From CAVONB01 sp963697205 (GTDB lineage: Bacteria > Pseudomonadota > Alphaproteobacteria > Rhizobiales > Hyphomicrobiaceae): a stretch of 64,000 bases of DNA. The stretch spans positions 124,001 to 188,000 of the forward strand of contig CAVONB010000006.1 in the NCBI GenBank assembly GCA_963697205.1, written 5' to 3'. Positions 52,930 through 61,537 of the stretch are shown piece after piece; position 1 is the first letter of the stretch; the number at the start of each line of letters is the position of its first letter. The position numbers and the translations under genes were made by a program. Under the pieces are notes generated by a model. The model was not told the origin of the DNA and ran no database searches. It saw only the letters and a list, made by a program, of their open reading frames with translations.

Positions 52930-53931
52930 ATGCAGATCGTCCAGTTCGAAAAACCGGGCGCGCCCGACGTGCTGCGCGTGGTCGAGGCGCCGCTGCCAGC
53001 GCCGGGCGCCGATCAGATCCGGGTCGCTGCGCACTCCATCGGCGTCGGCATCCCCGACGTCCTGATCCGCTCCGGCGCGTATAGCTGGATGCCGCCCTTG
53101 CCCTGCACACCGGGCACCGAGATGAGCGGCACCGTCACGGCGGTCGGCCCCGGCGTCGCCGGCCTGGCCGTCGGCCAGCGCGTCTATGTCTCTGCGCGCG
53201 AGCGGCCGCATCGCGGCGGCTGCTACGTCGACGAGATCGTCGTACGCGCCGACGAAGTCTATCGCATTCCCGATGGCGCCGACATGGAAGCCGTCGCCAA
53301 CCTCGCCAACTACCAGGTCGCTTGGCACCTGCTCCACAACATGGCGCGCGTGCGCAAAGGCGATACGTTCCTCGTCTATGCTGCGGCGGGCGGCGTCGGC
53401 TCCGCCGCCGTCGAGCTGGCGCGGCTGGCGGGTGCCCAGGTGATCGGCGTGGCAAGCGGTCCGCAGAAGGCGGCGTTCGTGAAGGCCCTTGGCGCCATCG
53501 ACGTCATCGATCGCGGCAAGGCGAACGTCGTCGAACGCGTCAAGGCACTGACCGGCGGCCGCGGCATCGATTTCGTTCTCGACCCGGCCGGCGGGCCCAA
53601 TGTGCTCGAAAACGCGGCGCTGCTGGCGCCCATGGGCACGATCATCGTTTATGGTCACCTTGCCGGCAAGCTCGGCGGCGATATGTGCGAGACGATCCGC
53701 ACCCGCTTCGGCGACAGCATCGGCGTGCGCGCGTTTTCCATGCATTCCTACGATCACGACAAGCCGCGTCGAGCGGCCGCCACCGAAGCGCTGATGGCGC
53801 ATCTGGCCAAAGGCGAGTTGAAACCGCGCGTTCACGCGCGCCTTTCGCTGGCCGACGCGGTCAAGGCGCACCAGATGCTGGAGGCCGGCACCGTCATCGG
53901 CAAGATCCTGCTCAAGCCGTCCCGCGCCTGA
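52930..53931 (+). CDS. zinc-type/quinone oxidoreductase (MDR superfamily)
   Basis: 333 aa. Medium-chain dehydrogenase/reductase without the structural zinc cysteines, so of the NADPH:quinone oxidoreductase type. MQIVQFEKPGAPDVLRVVEA, PGTEMSGTVTAVGPGVAGL, the NADPH-binding YAAAGGVGSAAVELARLAGA and GRGIDFVLDPAGGPN are visible. ATG 52930 has a good GAGAGGAAA site. It leads a plus-strand run with the acyl-CoA dehydrogenase and thiolase-like genes, which suggests a role in catabolism of an unsaturated or carbonyl compound. Confidence 0.9.
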   Translation: MQIVQFEKPGAPDVLRVVEAPLPAPGADQIRVAAHSIGVGIPDVLIRSGAYSWMPPLPCTPGTEMSGTVTAVGPGVAGLAVGQRVYVSARERPHRGGCYVDEIVVRADEVYRIPDGADMEAVANLANYQVAWHLLHNMARVRKGDTFLVYAAAGGVGSAAVELARLAGAQVIGVASGPQKAAFVKALGAIDVIDRGKANVVERVKALTGGRGIDFVLDPAGGPNVLENAALLAPMGTIIVYGHLAGKLGGDMCETIRTRFGDSIGVRAFSMHSYDHDKPRRAAATEALMAHLAKGELKPRVHARLSLADAVKAHQMLEAGTVIGKILLKPSRA

Positions 53932-53947
53932 GCCGAAATGCAAGACG

Positions 53948-54030
53948 GGAAAAAGGGACGGTTCCGTTTTCCCGAAGTGGACAGTCGAAAACAACGCTGA
54001 AACGGAAAAGGGAACCGTCCCCATTTTTCC
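53948..54030. repeat. REP-like imperfect inverted repeat around GGGACGGTTCC
   Basis: The left arm contains GGGACGGTTCC (53955-53965) and the right arm its exact complement GGAACCGTCCC (54011-54021). Pairing extends outward through GGGAAAAA/TTTTTCC and inward through GTTTTCC/GGAAAA, for about 26 paired positions with a few mismatches and a spacer of about 30 bases. Such GGGACGGTTCC palindromes are scattered in many genomes as REP-type elements. It fills most of the 118-base gap between the oxidoreductase and acyl-CoA dehydrogenase genes. Confidence 0.6.
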
Positions 54031-54049
54031 GTTCCCGGGGAGCAACATC

Positions 54050-55231
54050 ATGGAAGTCAGCTTTATCCAGAACGCGGACCAGCGCGCGATCCTCGACAGC
54101 GTCCGCCGCTTCGTCGAGACCGAGGTGACGCCGCGCGCCGCCGCGCTCGACGCCGAGAAGGACCCTGAGAAAAGTTTCTCCTGGGACATCGTGGAGGCCG
54201 GCGACAAGTTCGGCCTGCGCACCATGACGCTCGATGAAGCCTACGGCGGCATGAACGCCGACATGCTGACGACGTCGATGGTTGTCGAAGAGCTCGGCCG
54301 CGGCGATCTCGGCACGTCCGTGATCTTCGCACAGACGCTGAAAATCGCCCGGTTCATGCAGAACGTGTTCAGCGCCGAGCAGAAGGAGCGCGTGCTAATC
54401 CCCTTCCGCGACGACCCGCGCGCCATCCTGTCGATCTGCTCGACCGAGCCCGACAACGGCTCCAACTCGATCCTGCTGCATCCCGTCCAGTATCAGACGC
54501 GTGCCGTGAAGGTCGATGGCGGCTGGGTCGCCAACGGCATGAAGCACTTCATCTCCAACTCCAACCGATCGCGCTTCTATCTCGTGTTCATGCAGACTGA
54601 TATGTCGAAGACCCTCGTCGACGGCGCGACCTGCTTCCTGCTCGAACGCGGCCATCCCGGCTTCACCATCGGCCGCGTCCACGACAAGATGGGCGAGCGC
54701 CTCGCCAACAACTCCGAGCTGATCTTCACCGATTGCTTCATCCCCGACGCCAACGTCGTTGGCGCCCCCCATGGCGGCCAGCAGCTCAAGAAGGGATTCG
54801 GCCCGTCGAGCAACATCTACGCCGGCGCCTCGATCCTGGGTGTCGCGGTCGCGCTGTTCGAGAAGTCCCTGCAATGGGCGCAGACGAGGAAGCAGGGTGG
54901 CAAGTTGCTGATCGAGCACGACGGCATTCGAGCTCAGCTCGCCGAGATGAAGATGATGACCGACGTCGCCCGCTCTTACATCCACAAGGCGGCCGCGCTT
55001 GGCGACAACCCCGACCAGGGCTGGGATCCGATTTTCGGCTCGCTGCCGAAGGTCTATGCCTCCCAGGTCGCCTGGAAGATCGCCGGCTGGACGCTCGAGA
55101 TCCACGGCGGCCACGGCTACATGAAGGAGGCGGGGATCGAGAAGCTGGTGCGCGACGCCGCCGCCTTCCTGCACTCCGATGGTGTCAACCGCACGCTGCT
55201 TCTGCGCGCGGCCAACACCATGTGGGGTTGA
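54050..55231 (+). CDS. acyl-CoA dehydrogenase
   Basis: 393 aa, standard length. FAD-dependent alpha,beta-dehydrogenation of an acyl-CoA. N-terminal helices RAILDSVRRFVETEVTPRAA, the substrate/FAD region ICSTEPDNGSN, FTDCFIPDANVVG and the C-terminal GGHGYMKEAGIEKLVRDA. ATG 54050 follows GGGGAG. The chain length of the substrate is not apparent. It is followed 18 bases later by the thiolase-like gene, so the two are cotranscribed. The gap to the preceding gene is occupied by a REP-like inverted repeat. Confidence 0.93.
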   Translation: MEVSFIQNADQRAILDSVRRFVETEVTPRAAALDAEKDPEKSFSWDIVEAGDKFGLRTMTLDEAYGGMNADMLTTSMVVEELGRGDLGTSVIFAQTLKIARFMQNVFSAEQKERVLIPFRDDPRAILSICSTEPDNGSNSILLHPVQYQTRAVKVDGGWVANGMKHFISNSNRSRFYLVFMQTDMSKTLVDGATCFLLERGHPGFTIGRVHDKMGERLANNSELIFTDCFIPDANVVGAPHGGQQLKKGFGPSSNIYAGASILGVAVALFEKSLQWAQTRKQGGKLLIEHDGIRAQLAEMKMMTDVARSYIHKAAALGDNPDQGWDPIFGSLPKVYASQVAWKIAGWTLEIHGGHGYMKEAGIEKLVRDAAAFLHSDGVNRTLLLRAANTMWG

Positions 55232-55249
55232 GTGCCGGAGTGAGCGGAC

Positions 55250-56788
55250 TTGGATAAGAGCCGTATCCCCGTCCTGGTCGGCGCCGGCCAGATCACTCAG
55301 CGCGAGCCCGATCCAGTCAAGGCCCGCAGCCCGATCGATCTCACCGCCGCCGCCGTCAAGGCGGCGGCGGTGGATGCCGGCGCGGGCGCACGCCTCATCG
55401 GTGCCCTCGATACCGTGGTCGTCGTTCGCGCCTTCGCCGACACGAGTTGGCGCTTTGCCTCGCCCTTCGGCGGTCCCGGCAATCCGCCCCACGCCCTGGC
55501 CGGGCGTATCGGCGCGCATGGCGTGCGCCGTCACGTCTACACCTGGCCCGGCGGGAACATGCCGCAGTGGTGCCTCAACCGGATCTGCGAAGCCATCACG
55601 CGCGGCGAGATCGGCGCAGCCGTCATCGCCGGCGGCGAGGCGCTCGCCACCCAGAAGGCGGCGGTGCGCGCCGGCATCGCCCTCGACTGGCGCGAGACGT
55701 GCGCGACCAAACCGGAGCACTGGGGCGTCGCCACGCGCGGCTGGAACGATGTGGAAGAGCGCCACCGCATGGCCGGCGCGATCTTCGCCTATCCGCTGTT
55801 TGAGAACGCCATCCGAGGCGCCCGTGGCCGCACCATTGCCGAGCATCAGCAGTCAATGGGCCGGCTCTTTGCGCGCTTCGCCGGCGTCGCCGCCGAAAAC
55901 CCGCGCGCCGACCGCCGCCAGGGCTACACCGCCGAAGAGATCGCGACCGTCTCCAGCGACAATCCCTATATCGGCTTTCCCTATACGCGCCTAATGAACG
56001 CCAACGCCTTCATCGACCAGTCCGCCGCCGTCATCGTCACGTCGCTGGCCAAGGCCGAGGCGCTCGGCATTCCCCGGGACCGGCACGTCTATCTGGTCGG
56101 CTGCGCGGACGCCCACGACCACTGGTACATCTCCAACCGCAAGACGTTCCATACCTCGCCTGCCATGCGTCTCGTCGCCGAGCGCGCTTTGGAGATGGCG
56201 AGCCTCACGCGCGACGACATCGCCCATTTCGACATCTACAGCTGCTTTCCATCCGCCGTGGAGGTGGCGTGCGCCGAGATGGGGCTCGCCGAGGACGACC
56301 CGCGCGGGCTGACCGTGACCGGCGGTCTTGCCTACTTCGGCGGCCCCGGAAACAACTACGTCACCCACGCCATCGCCGAGATGATGCAACGCCTGCGCGC
56401 GCATCCAGGCGCACGCGGACTAGTCACCGCCAACGGCAATTATCTCACCAAGCAGTCCGCAGGCATCCTCACGACGACGCCGCCGGATGAGCCGTTCGCC
56501 CCGGCTGACCCTTCGGCCATCCAGGCTGCCATCGATGCCAATCCCGGCCCGCCGACGACCGAAAGGCCTGAGGGCGCGGCCGCCGTGGAGACCTACACCG
56601 TCATGCACGAGCGGGGCCGGCCGGCCTATGCCATCGTGTTTGCCCGCCTTGCCGACGGCACCCGGTTCATCGCCAACACGCCCGACGATTCCCGCCTTCT
56701 CGCCGACATGACCGAGCGCGACTATCTTGGCGCCGGCGGTCGCGTCGCCCTGGGCGACGACGGCCGCGCCATCTTCACGCCCGACTGA
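55250..56788 (+). CDS. thiolase-superfamily acetyl-CoA acetyltransferase-like protein
   Basis: 512 aa, longer than classical thiolases (about 395). MDKSRIPVLVGAGQITQREP, HFDIYSCFPSAVEVACAEMG and GGLAYFGGPGNNYVTHAIAE identify the family often annotated as acetyl-CoA acetyltransferase. The classical Cys loop (NRxCxSGLQ) is replaced by GGNMPQWCLNR, so classical thiolase activity is doubtful; GGPGNNY takes the place of the GHPxGxSG His motif. A C-terminal OB-like extension (ETYTVMHERGRPAYAIVFAR) is typical of the longer members. The start is TTG 55250 with GGAG upstream; no ATG fits. Confidence 0.85.
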   Translation: MDKSRIPVLVGAGQITQREPDPVKARSPIDLTAAAVKAAAVDAGAGARLIGALDTVVVVRAFADTSWRFASPFGGPGNPPHALAGRIGAHGVRRHVYTWPGGNMPQWCLNRICEAITRGEIGAAVIAGGEALATQKAAVRAGIALDWRETCATKPEHWGVATRGWNDVEERHRMAGAIFAYPLFENAIRGARGRTIAEHQQSMGRLFARFAGVAAENPRADRRQGYTAEEIATVSSDNPYIGFPYTRLMNANAFIDQSAAVIVTSLAKAEALGIPRDRHVYLVGCADAHDHWYISNRKTFHTSPAMRLVAERALEMASLTRDDIAHFDIYSCFPSAVEVACAEMGLAEDDPRGLTVTGGLAYFGGPGNNYVTHAIAEMMQRLRAHPGARGLVTANGNYLTKQSAGILTTTPPDEPFAPADPSAIQAAIDANPGPPTTERPEGAAAVETYTVMHERGRPAYAIVFARLADGTRFIANTPDDSRLLADMTERDYLGAGGRVALGDDGRAIFTPD

Positions 56789-56799
56789 GCATCGAGACC

Positions 56800-57732
56800 A
56801 TGGCCCCCACCCGTGCGCCCGCCCGGCGCAAGAGGCTGCTTGTCCTGCACAACCCGCTCGCCGGCCTCGCCGGACGCGCGCGCGTCGACGCCGTTGTTTC
56901 CGCTTTGCGCCGGGCTGGCGCCGCCGTGGAGTTCGTCGGTCTTCGCCAGGGCGTGCCGACCGCCGAGGCCCTGGCAGGTGTCCCTGACGTCGACGCTCTC
57001 GTCGCCGCAGGCGGCGACGGCACGTTGCGCAGCGTGTTGATGGCCATCGCCGGACGCAGCACCCCCGTCGGCCTGATCCCGGTCGGCACCGGCAACGTCT
57101 TTGCCCACGAGGTCGGCCTGCCGCGCAGCGCCGAGGACCTCGCATCCGTCCTGCTGTCGGGACCGGCGGTCGACGTGCGAGGTGCGCTGGGGAACGCAGA
57201 GCCGTTTTTTCTGATGGCAGGCGCCGGCTTCGACGGAAGTGTCATTCGCCGGCTCGATCCGCGTCTCAAGAGCCGCATCGGCAAGCTCGCCTATGCCGGG
57301 CCGGTGCTGCGCGCGCTGGCCGAGCCGCCGCCGGTGCTGGCGGTGACGATCGATGGCGTGGCCCATGAAGCCGAATGGATCGTCGCCGCCCGCAGCCGAT
57401 GCTACGGCGGCGGCTTCACCCTGGCGCCCCGCGCGTCCCTGCTGCGCGACGGCCTCGTCGCCGTTGTGTTTGCTCCGACCCATCGCGCCGGGCGCATCGC
57501 GCGTCTCCTGGCGCTGGCGGCCGGCCGCATCGAAGGGCTCGCGGGCGTGACGCATGTGCCATGCACCACGGTCACCGTCAGGGCAGGGACCACAGGCCGA
57601 GCCGCCGTCCCCGTTCCCGTCGAAGTCGATGGTGATCCCTTCGGCACCACGCCGATCGAGATCACGGCCAACGGGCCGACCGTCTCCCTCGTGGTGCCGG
57701 CAACCTATGCGGCGTCGGCCCGTGAGGACTGA
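56800..57732 (+). CDS. diacylglycerol kinase-family lipid kinase
   Basis: 310 aa. The catalytic loop GGDGT is at residues 71-75, preceded by LLVLHNPLAGLAGR (nucleotide-binding strand) and followed by IPVGTGNVFAHE, FFLMAGAGFDGSVIRRLDP and a C-terminal EVDGDPFGTTP. It phosphorylates a lipid (diacylglycerol or sphingoid-type) at the cytoplasmic face. It begins 11 bases after the thiolase-like stop and could be the last gene of that run, while its function fits better with the next gene. ATG 56800 has a weak site. Confidence 0.9.
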   Translation: MAPTRAPARRKRLLVLHNPLAGLAGRARVDAVVSALRRAGAAVEFVGLRQGVPTAEALAGVPDVDALVAAGGDGTLRSVLMAIAGRSTPVGLIPVGTGNVFAHEVGLPRSAEDLASVLLSGPAVDVRGALGNAEPFFLMAGAGFDGSVIRRLDPRLKSRIGKLAYAGPVLRALAEPPPVLAVTIDGVAHEAEWIVAARSRCYGGGFTLAPRASLLRDGLVAVVFAPTHRAGRIARLLALAAGRIEGLAGVTHVPCTTVTVRAGTTGRAAVPVPVEVDGDPFGTTPIEITANGPTVSLVVPATYAASARED

Positions 57733-57780
57733 ACGCCGGTCGGGTCGGCAGCGGCGTCTGCGGTGTCCGCGTCAACCGAT

Positions 57781-57800
57781 ACGGATCAATCCTGATCCGT
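57781..57800. terminator. perfect hairpin ACGGATCA-ATCC-TGATCCGT
   Basis: An 8-base perfect stem with a 4-base loop, 48 bases after the lipid kinase stop. No T-run follows, so it may be a weak terminator or an operator next to the Pho-box-like sequence. Confidence 0.4.
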
Positions 57801-57813
57801 TCATCTGTCCTTC

Positions 57814-57830
57814 ATGACAACTTTGTGACA
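57814..57830 (-). promoter_or_regulatory. Pho-box-like direct repeat
   Basis: On the minus strand TGTCAC-AAAGT-TGTCAT: two TGTCAY hexamers whose starts are 11 bases apart with an A-rich spacer, the layout of a PhoB binding site (CTGTCAT repeats at 11 bases). It lies about 60 bases upstream of the sulfatase-fold gene. Orientation is opposite to that gene, which is less usual, and one half-site is imperfect. Confidence 0.4.
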
Positions 57831-57889
57831 CTCTTCCTCGCCAGCTTCGTCGGTCGGGAACTGACGGTTGTGGCGAGGTTTTTGACCCG

Positions 57890-59629
57890 ATGACGGACCA
57901 ATCGGTCGGCTTGGATGTTGCCCGCAAGGCGCATGCGCCACGCGCACGCGCCATCGGCTGGGTACACCCACGCACCGTCTTCGCAGTGGCCGGGCTGGCC
58001 ACGATGGCGATCCTGGTTCGGCTGTGGCTCGCCGAAGGCTTTCCCTCCACCATTCTTTATTCGGGCCTGGTCTGCGCCACCATCGCCGCCGTCGTCCTGA
58101 TTGCCACCCGGCGCATCCTCGTCGCTGTGGTGGTCGTCTCTGCCGTCGTCGTCCTCGTGTCTGTCGGCGCCCACGTCAAGCGTCAGGCGATCAACCTCGT
58201 CCTCCACGCCTACGATCTGGTCTTCTATCTGCCCCAGGCCGCCACCATCGCATTCCTATGGGACAGCTATCGCGCCTATGTGCTCGGCGCGCTCGCCGCC
58301 CTTGCCCTGACGGGCCTGCTCATCTGGATCGCATGGAGGTGCGATTCCACGCGCATCGCCCGGCGCGTGAGCGTGCCCGCCACGTTTCTCCTGGCGCTCG
58401 GCGTCTACGTCTCCGCCCACGTGGTCGGCGAGCGCCGTCACACGCAGATGGAATGGGCTGGGCTCTACCTGACCACCTTCTTCCAGTCGTGGTCGGAGAC
58501 CATCGAGACCCTCTGGCGCGGCCAGATCATGGAGGCGGCTGCTGGCCCGTCGCTTGCGCCGCCGTTCCGCCTGCCCACCCACTGCGACACCACCGAGCGC
58601 CCGCCGCACATCATCCTCGTTCACCACGAATCGATCGTGCAGCCATCGCTGTTTCCCACCCTCGCCTACGATCGCAGCGTCGATCCCTTCTTCCGCTCCG
58701 ACGACGGCCGCACCCGCAAGCTGCGCGTGGAGACCTACGGCGGCGCCTCCACCATGACCGAGTTTTCCGCCATGACGGGGCTGTCGACCTATTCGTTCGG
58801 CGGCATGCGCCAGTTCGTCCAATGGGTGATGGCCTCCAAGATCGAGGACACCTTGCCCAAGGTGCTGGCGGCCTGCGGTTATCGCAACACGCTGTTCTAT
58901 CCGATGCTGAAGAGCTTTCTCTTCGCCGAAAAGTTCTTCAAGGGCGTCGGCATCCCCGAGATCTTCGATCTGAAGCGGCAAGGCGCTACCCGCGTCAACG
59001 AGCGCGACCGCTTCTACTACGACAGCGCGATGAACGAACTGTCGCGCCACATCTCCGGCGGCGACAGCCGCCCGATGTTCGCCTTCGTCGAGACCATGGC
59101 CACCCACTGGCCCTATCAGGAAACCTACGAGCCGCACCTCAAGGTGTCCGGTGGCGGTCCCGGCACGCATCCCGAAATGCACGAATACCTGCGGCGGCTG
59201 TCGATCGCCAAGCAGGACTACGACTACCTCGCCGGCGAGCTTGCCCGCCGTTTCCCCGGCGAGCGCTTCCTGATCGTGCGCTACGGCGATCATCACCCGA
59301 TGTCGACGCGCTTCCTGCTGGGCTGGGGCAGCACGCCCGACGCCGAGGACGTGCTGCTGCCCATGGATTCGGTCGGCTTCATCACCTTCTACGCCATCAA
59401 CGGCGTCAATTATCGCCCGCGCCTGCCGGTCACGCCCGATCCCCTCGACGTGCCGTACCTGTCGACCGCGCTGCTGCAGGCCGCCGGCCTGCCGCTGCCC
59501 GAAAGCTATGATCGCCGCCGCGACCTGATGGTCGTGTGCAACGGACGGTTCTACACCTGCGCCGACAAGGCCCGCATCCTCGCCTTCAAGCGGCGGCTGA
59601 TCAATTCCGGCATCGTCCAGGCGCGCTGA
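57890..59629 (+). CDS. membrane sulfatase-fold transferase (LtaS/EptA/OpgB-like)
   Basis: 579 aa. Four or five N-terminal membrane segments (residues 25-175) are followed by a periplasmic alkaline-phosphatase/sulfatase-fold domain. IILVHHESIVQPSLF carries the first metal ligands, YGGASTMTEFSAMTGL holds the likely nucleophile (Ser287, with Thr288 next to it) and VRYGDHHPMS (Asp467) further metal ligands. This layout is that of lipoteichoic acid synthases, phosphoethanolamine transferases and phosphoglycerol transferases, which move a phospholipid head group. The acceptor here is unknown. ATG 57890 is preceded by a CGAGG about 12 bases away, and upstream by a Pho-box-like repeat and a hairpin. 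Confidence 0.82.
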   Translation: MTDQSVGLDVARKAHAPRARAIGWVHPRTVFAVAGLATMAILVRLWLAEGFPSTILYSGLVCATIAAVVLIATRRILVAVVVVSAVVVLVSVGAHVKRQAINLVLHAYDLVFYLPQAATIAFLWDSYRAYVLGALAALALTGLLIWIAWRCDSTRIARRVSVPATFLLALGVYVSAHVVGERRHTQMEWAGLYLTTFFQSWSETIETLWRGQIMEAAAGPSLAPPFRLPTHCDTTERPPHIILVHHESIVQPSLFPTLAYDRSVDPFFRSDDGRTRKLRVETYGGASTMTEFSAMTGLSTYSFGGMRQFVQWVMASKIEDTLPKVLAACGYRNTLFYPMLKSFLFAEKFFKGVGIPEIFDLKRQGATRVNERDRFYYDSAMNELSRHISGGDSRPMFAFVETMATHWPYQETYEPHLKVSGGGPGTHPEMHEYLRRLSIAKQDYDYLAGELARRFPGERFLIVRYGDHHPMSTRFLLGWGSTPDAEDVLLPMDSVGFITFYAINGVNYRPRLPVTPDPLDVPYLSTALLQAAGLPLPESYDRRRDLMVVCNGRFYTCADKARILAFKRRLINSGIVQAR

Positions 59630-59649
59630 TGCGGCCCCTCAACGACAAA

Positions 59650-59669
59650 GGGCAGGCTTGCGCCTGCCC
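59650..59669 (-). terminator. intrinsic terminator between convergent genes
   Basis: A perfect 8-base stem GGGCAGGC/GCCTGCCC with loop TTGC. Read on the minus strand it lies 31 bases after the oxidoreductase stop and is followed by TTTGTCGTT. It can serve the minus-strand gene and, less well, the convergent sulfatase-fold gene. Confidence 0.7.
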
Positions 59670-59699
59670 CTGATCGGTGTCGTGAGTTGCTCCAGACCG

Positions 59700-60704
59700 T
59701 CAGGCGATCGGGGGGATCTGCACGGGAACCTTTGATGCGACCGACTTGGCCACTGCTTCCAGCACCGCGGGATTGGCGATCTTCTGCTGGTCGGTGAACC
59801 GGTAGGTGCCCTTCCCCTCGCAGGCGCGCGCGAACGCCTCCAGGTTGAGACGGACCGTATCGACCCACTCGAAGTCCTTCGTCTCGCGGCGCCCGTCGCG
59901 ATACTGCACGATGAGGTGCGTCGGCCCTGGCGTGTCGGGATGCGTGTCGTTGATGACCTCAAGCCAGCCGTTCTCGCCGTAGATCGTCAGCGTGCAGTAG
60001 TGCGCGGTCACGAGCACGGCGTTGAAGTAGCCCGTCGCCCCGGATTCGAAACGCAGGATCGCCGACACAACGTCGCCGTTTTGCGGATACTTCACCCGGC
60101 TCGTCGTTGCCGCATAGACCTCCGTAATCGGCCCGATCATCTCCAGCATCAGGTCGGTGAGGTGCACGCCCATGCCGGTCATGCCCGCCGCCGGCGCCGA
60201 GGCCGGGTCCGTGCGCCAGTCGCCTTCGGGCACGTTGGCGAGCTTGTCGTGGTTGAACGTCCCCTCCACGTGCATGATCGTGCCGAGCGAGCCCGACTTC
60301 AGAATCTTGCGCGCTTCCTCCATGGCGATCTCATAGCGCCGCTCATGGCCGATGCCGAGCACCACGCCGGCCTTGTTGCATGCCGCCACCGAGGCTTCGG
60401 CCTCCGCGCGGTTGAGCGCCAGCGGCTTCTCGCAGAAGCAGTGCTTGCCGGCAGCAGCCACCATCGCGACCTGCTGGGTGTGCAGCTTGTGCGGCGTGCA
60501 CAGGATCACCGCGTCGATATTGGGATCCTTGATCGCGGTGGCGAAATCGGTCTCGAAGGGAACCCCGAACTCCTTGGCGAACGCACCCATCTCCGGGTTC
60601 ATGTCGATCGCCTTGACGATCTTGATGTCGCCGTCGGCCTCGCTCATGCGGCGGATCATGTGCTTGCCCCACCAGCCGAGGCCGGTCACTGCAGCGCGAA
60701 TCAT
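59700..60704 (-). CDS. Gfo/Idh/MocA-family oxidoreductase
   Basis: 334 aa. N-terminal Rossmann domain (AAVTGLGWWGKHMIRRM), VILCTPHKLHTQQV, the motif CEKPLALNRAEAE with the usual catalytic-region Lys of EKP, and a C-terminal substrate domain (GMTGMGVHLTDLMLEMIGPI). It is an NAD(P)-dependent dehydrogenase, commonly of sugars or sugar-like compounds. ATG 60704 has an AGGGAGTGA site. It is followed by a good terminator. Upstream lies the flavin reductase gene on the same strand, 133 bases away. Confidence 0.9.
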   Translation of the reverse strand: MIRAAVTGLGWWGKHMIRRMSEADGDIKIVKAIDMNPEMGAFAKEFGVPFETDFATAIKDPNIDAVILCTPHKLHTQQVAMVAAAGKHCFCEKPLALNRAEAEASVAACNKAGVVLGIGHERRYEIAMEEARKILKSGSLGTIMHVEGTFNHDKLANVPEGDWRTDPASAPAAGMTGMGVHLTDLMLEMIGPITEVYAATTSRVKYPQNGDVVSAILRFESGATGYFNAVLVTAHYCTLTIYGENGWLEVINDTHPDTPGPTHLIVQYRDGRRETKDFEWVDTVRLNLEAFARACEGKGTYRFTDQQKIANPAVLEAVAKSVASKVPVQIPPIA

Positions 60705-60837
60705 GCCTGTGTCACTCCCTGGATCGTCGTTTTGGCTCGGCCGAGTGCCGGCAGCGCGAAAGCGCCTAGAAACGCCAGGCGACGCCGGTCGTCAAGCCAT
60801 GCGGAAAGATTGGTGAACAGGCCCGTCGCGCAGGGCC

Positions 60838-61362
60838 TCAGCCCGGCGCCGCGATCTTCTCGGGCCGGCAATAGGCGCCACCGGCGAAGATCAGCGGCTC
60901 CCCGTCCCGATAGCACGCGCGATGCACGCGGCCGATGAAGATGATGTGGTCCCCGCCTTCCACCTGCGTCTCCATGGAGCACTCGAAGGACGCCAGCGCG
61001 TCCGCGATCACCGGGCATCCGCCGAGCCCCGCGCGGTAATCGACGCCATCGAACTTGTCCGGCCGGGACCGGGCGAAATGCGAGGAGATCTCGTGCTGAT
61101 CCGCCGCCAGGACGTTGACGGCGAAATGCGGGGCCTGCGCAAATCCCGGTAGCGAAGCCGCCGCCTTCCTCAGGCTCCACAGCACCAGCGGCGGATCGAG
61201 CGAGACCGCGGAAAAGGAGTTGGCCGTCAGGCCCTCCAGCTTGCCCGATGCGCAGCGCGTCGTCACGACGGTCACCCCGGTCGCGAACCGGCCGAGCGCA
61301 TCGCGCAGCGTGCGCGTGTCGCCGCCGGCCTCGTAGGTCAAGCTGCTAGAGGCGATCGTCAT
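60838..61362 (-). CDS. flavin reductase-like, FMN-binding split-barrel protein
   Basis: About 174 aa. LRDALGRFATGVTVVTT, GLTANSFSAVSLDPPLVLWS, FAVNVLAADQ and a C-terminal GDHIIFIGRVHRACYRDGEP are typical of NAD(P)H:flavin oxidoreductases that feed reduced FMN to a two-component monooxygenase. The partner oxygenase is not adjacent. ATG 61362 (MTIASSSLTYEAGG) is preferred over the longer frame to 61431. It is divergent from the LysR gene, which may regulate it. Confidence 0.88.
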   Translation of the reverse strand: MTIASSSLTYEAGGDTRTLRDALGRFATGVTVVTTRCASGKLEGLTANSFSAVSLDPPLVLWSLRKAAASLPGFAQAPHFAVNVLAADQHEISSHFARSRPDKFDGVDYRAGLGGCPVIADALASFECSMETQVEGGDHIIFIGRVHRACYRDGEPLIFAGGAYCRPEKIAAPG

Positions 61363-61537
61363 TCTGTCCGTGCCGCTCACGTGGATGTCCGGGTCTATGG
61401 CGCCGCCGGGCCCGGAATGCGACGCACACACTGGGCAACCGAAGGTCGGAGACTTGAAAGATAGGGGGTGCCAGTCAACAGTCGAAATAATATGATCTGC
61501 TGGCTTGGATCAAGATTTGGAATGGGAGGCCGTCACC

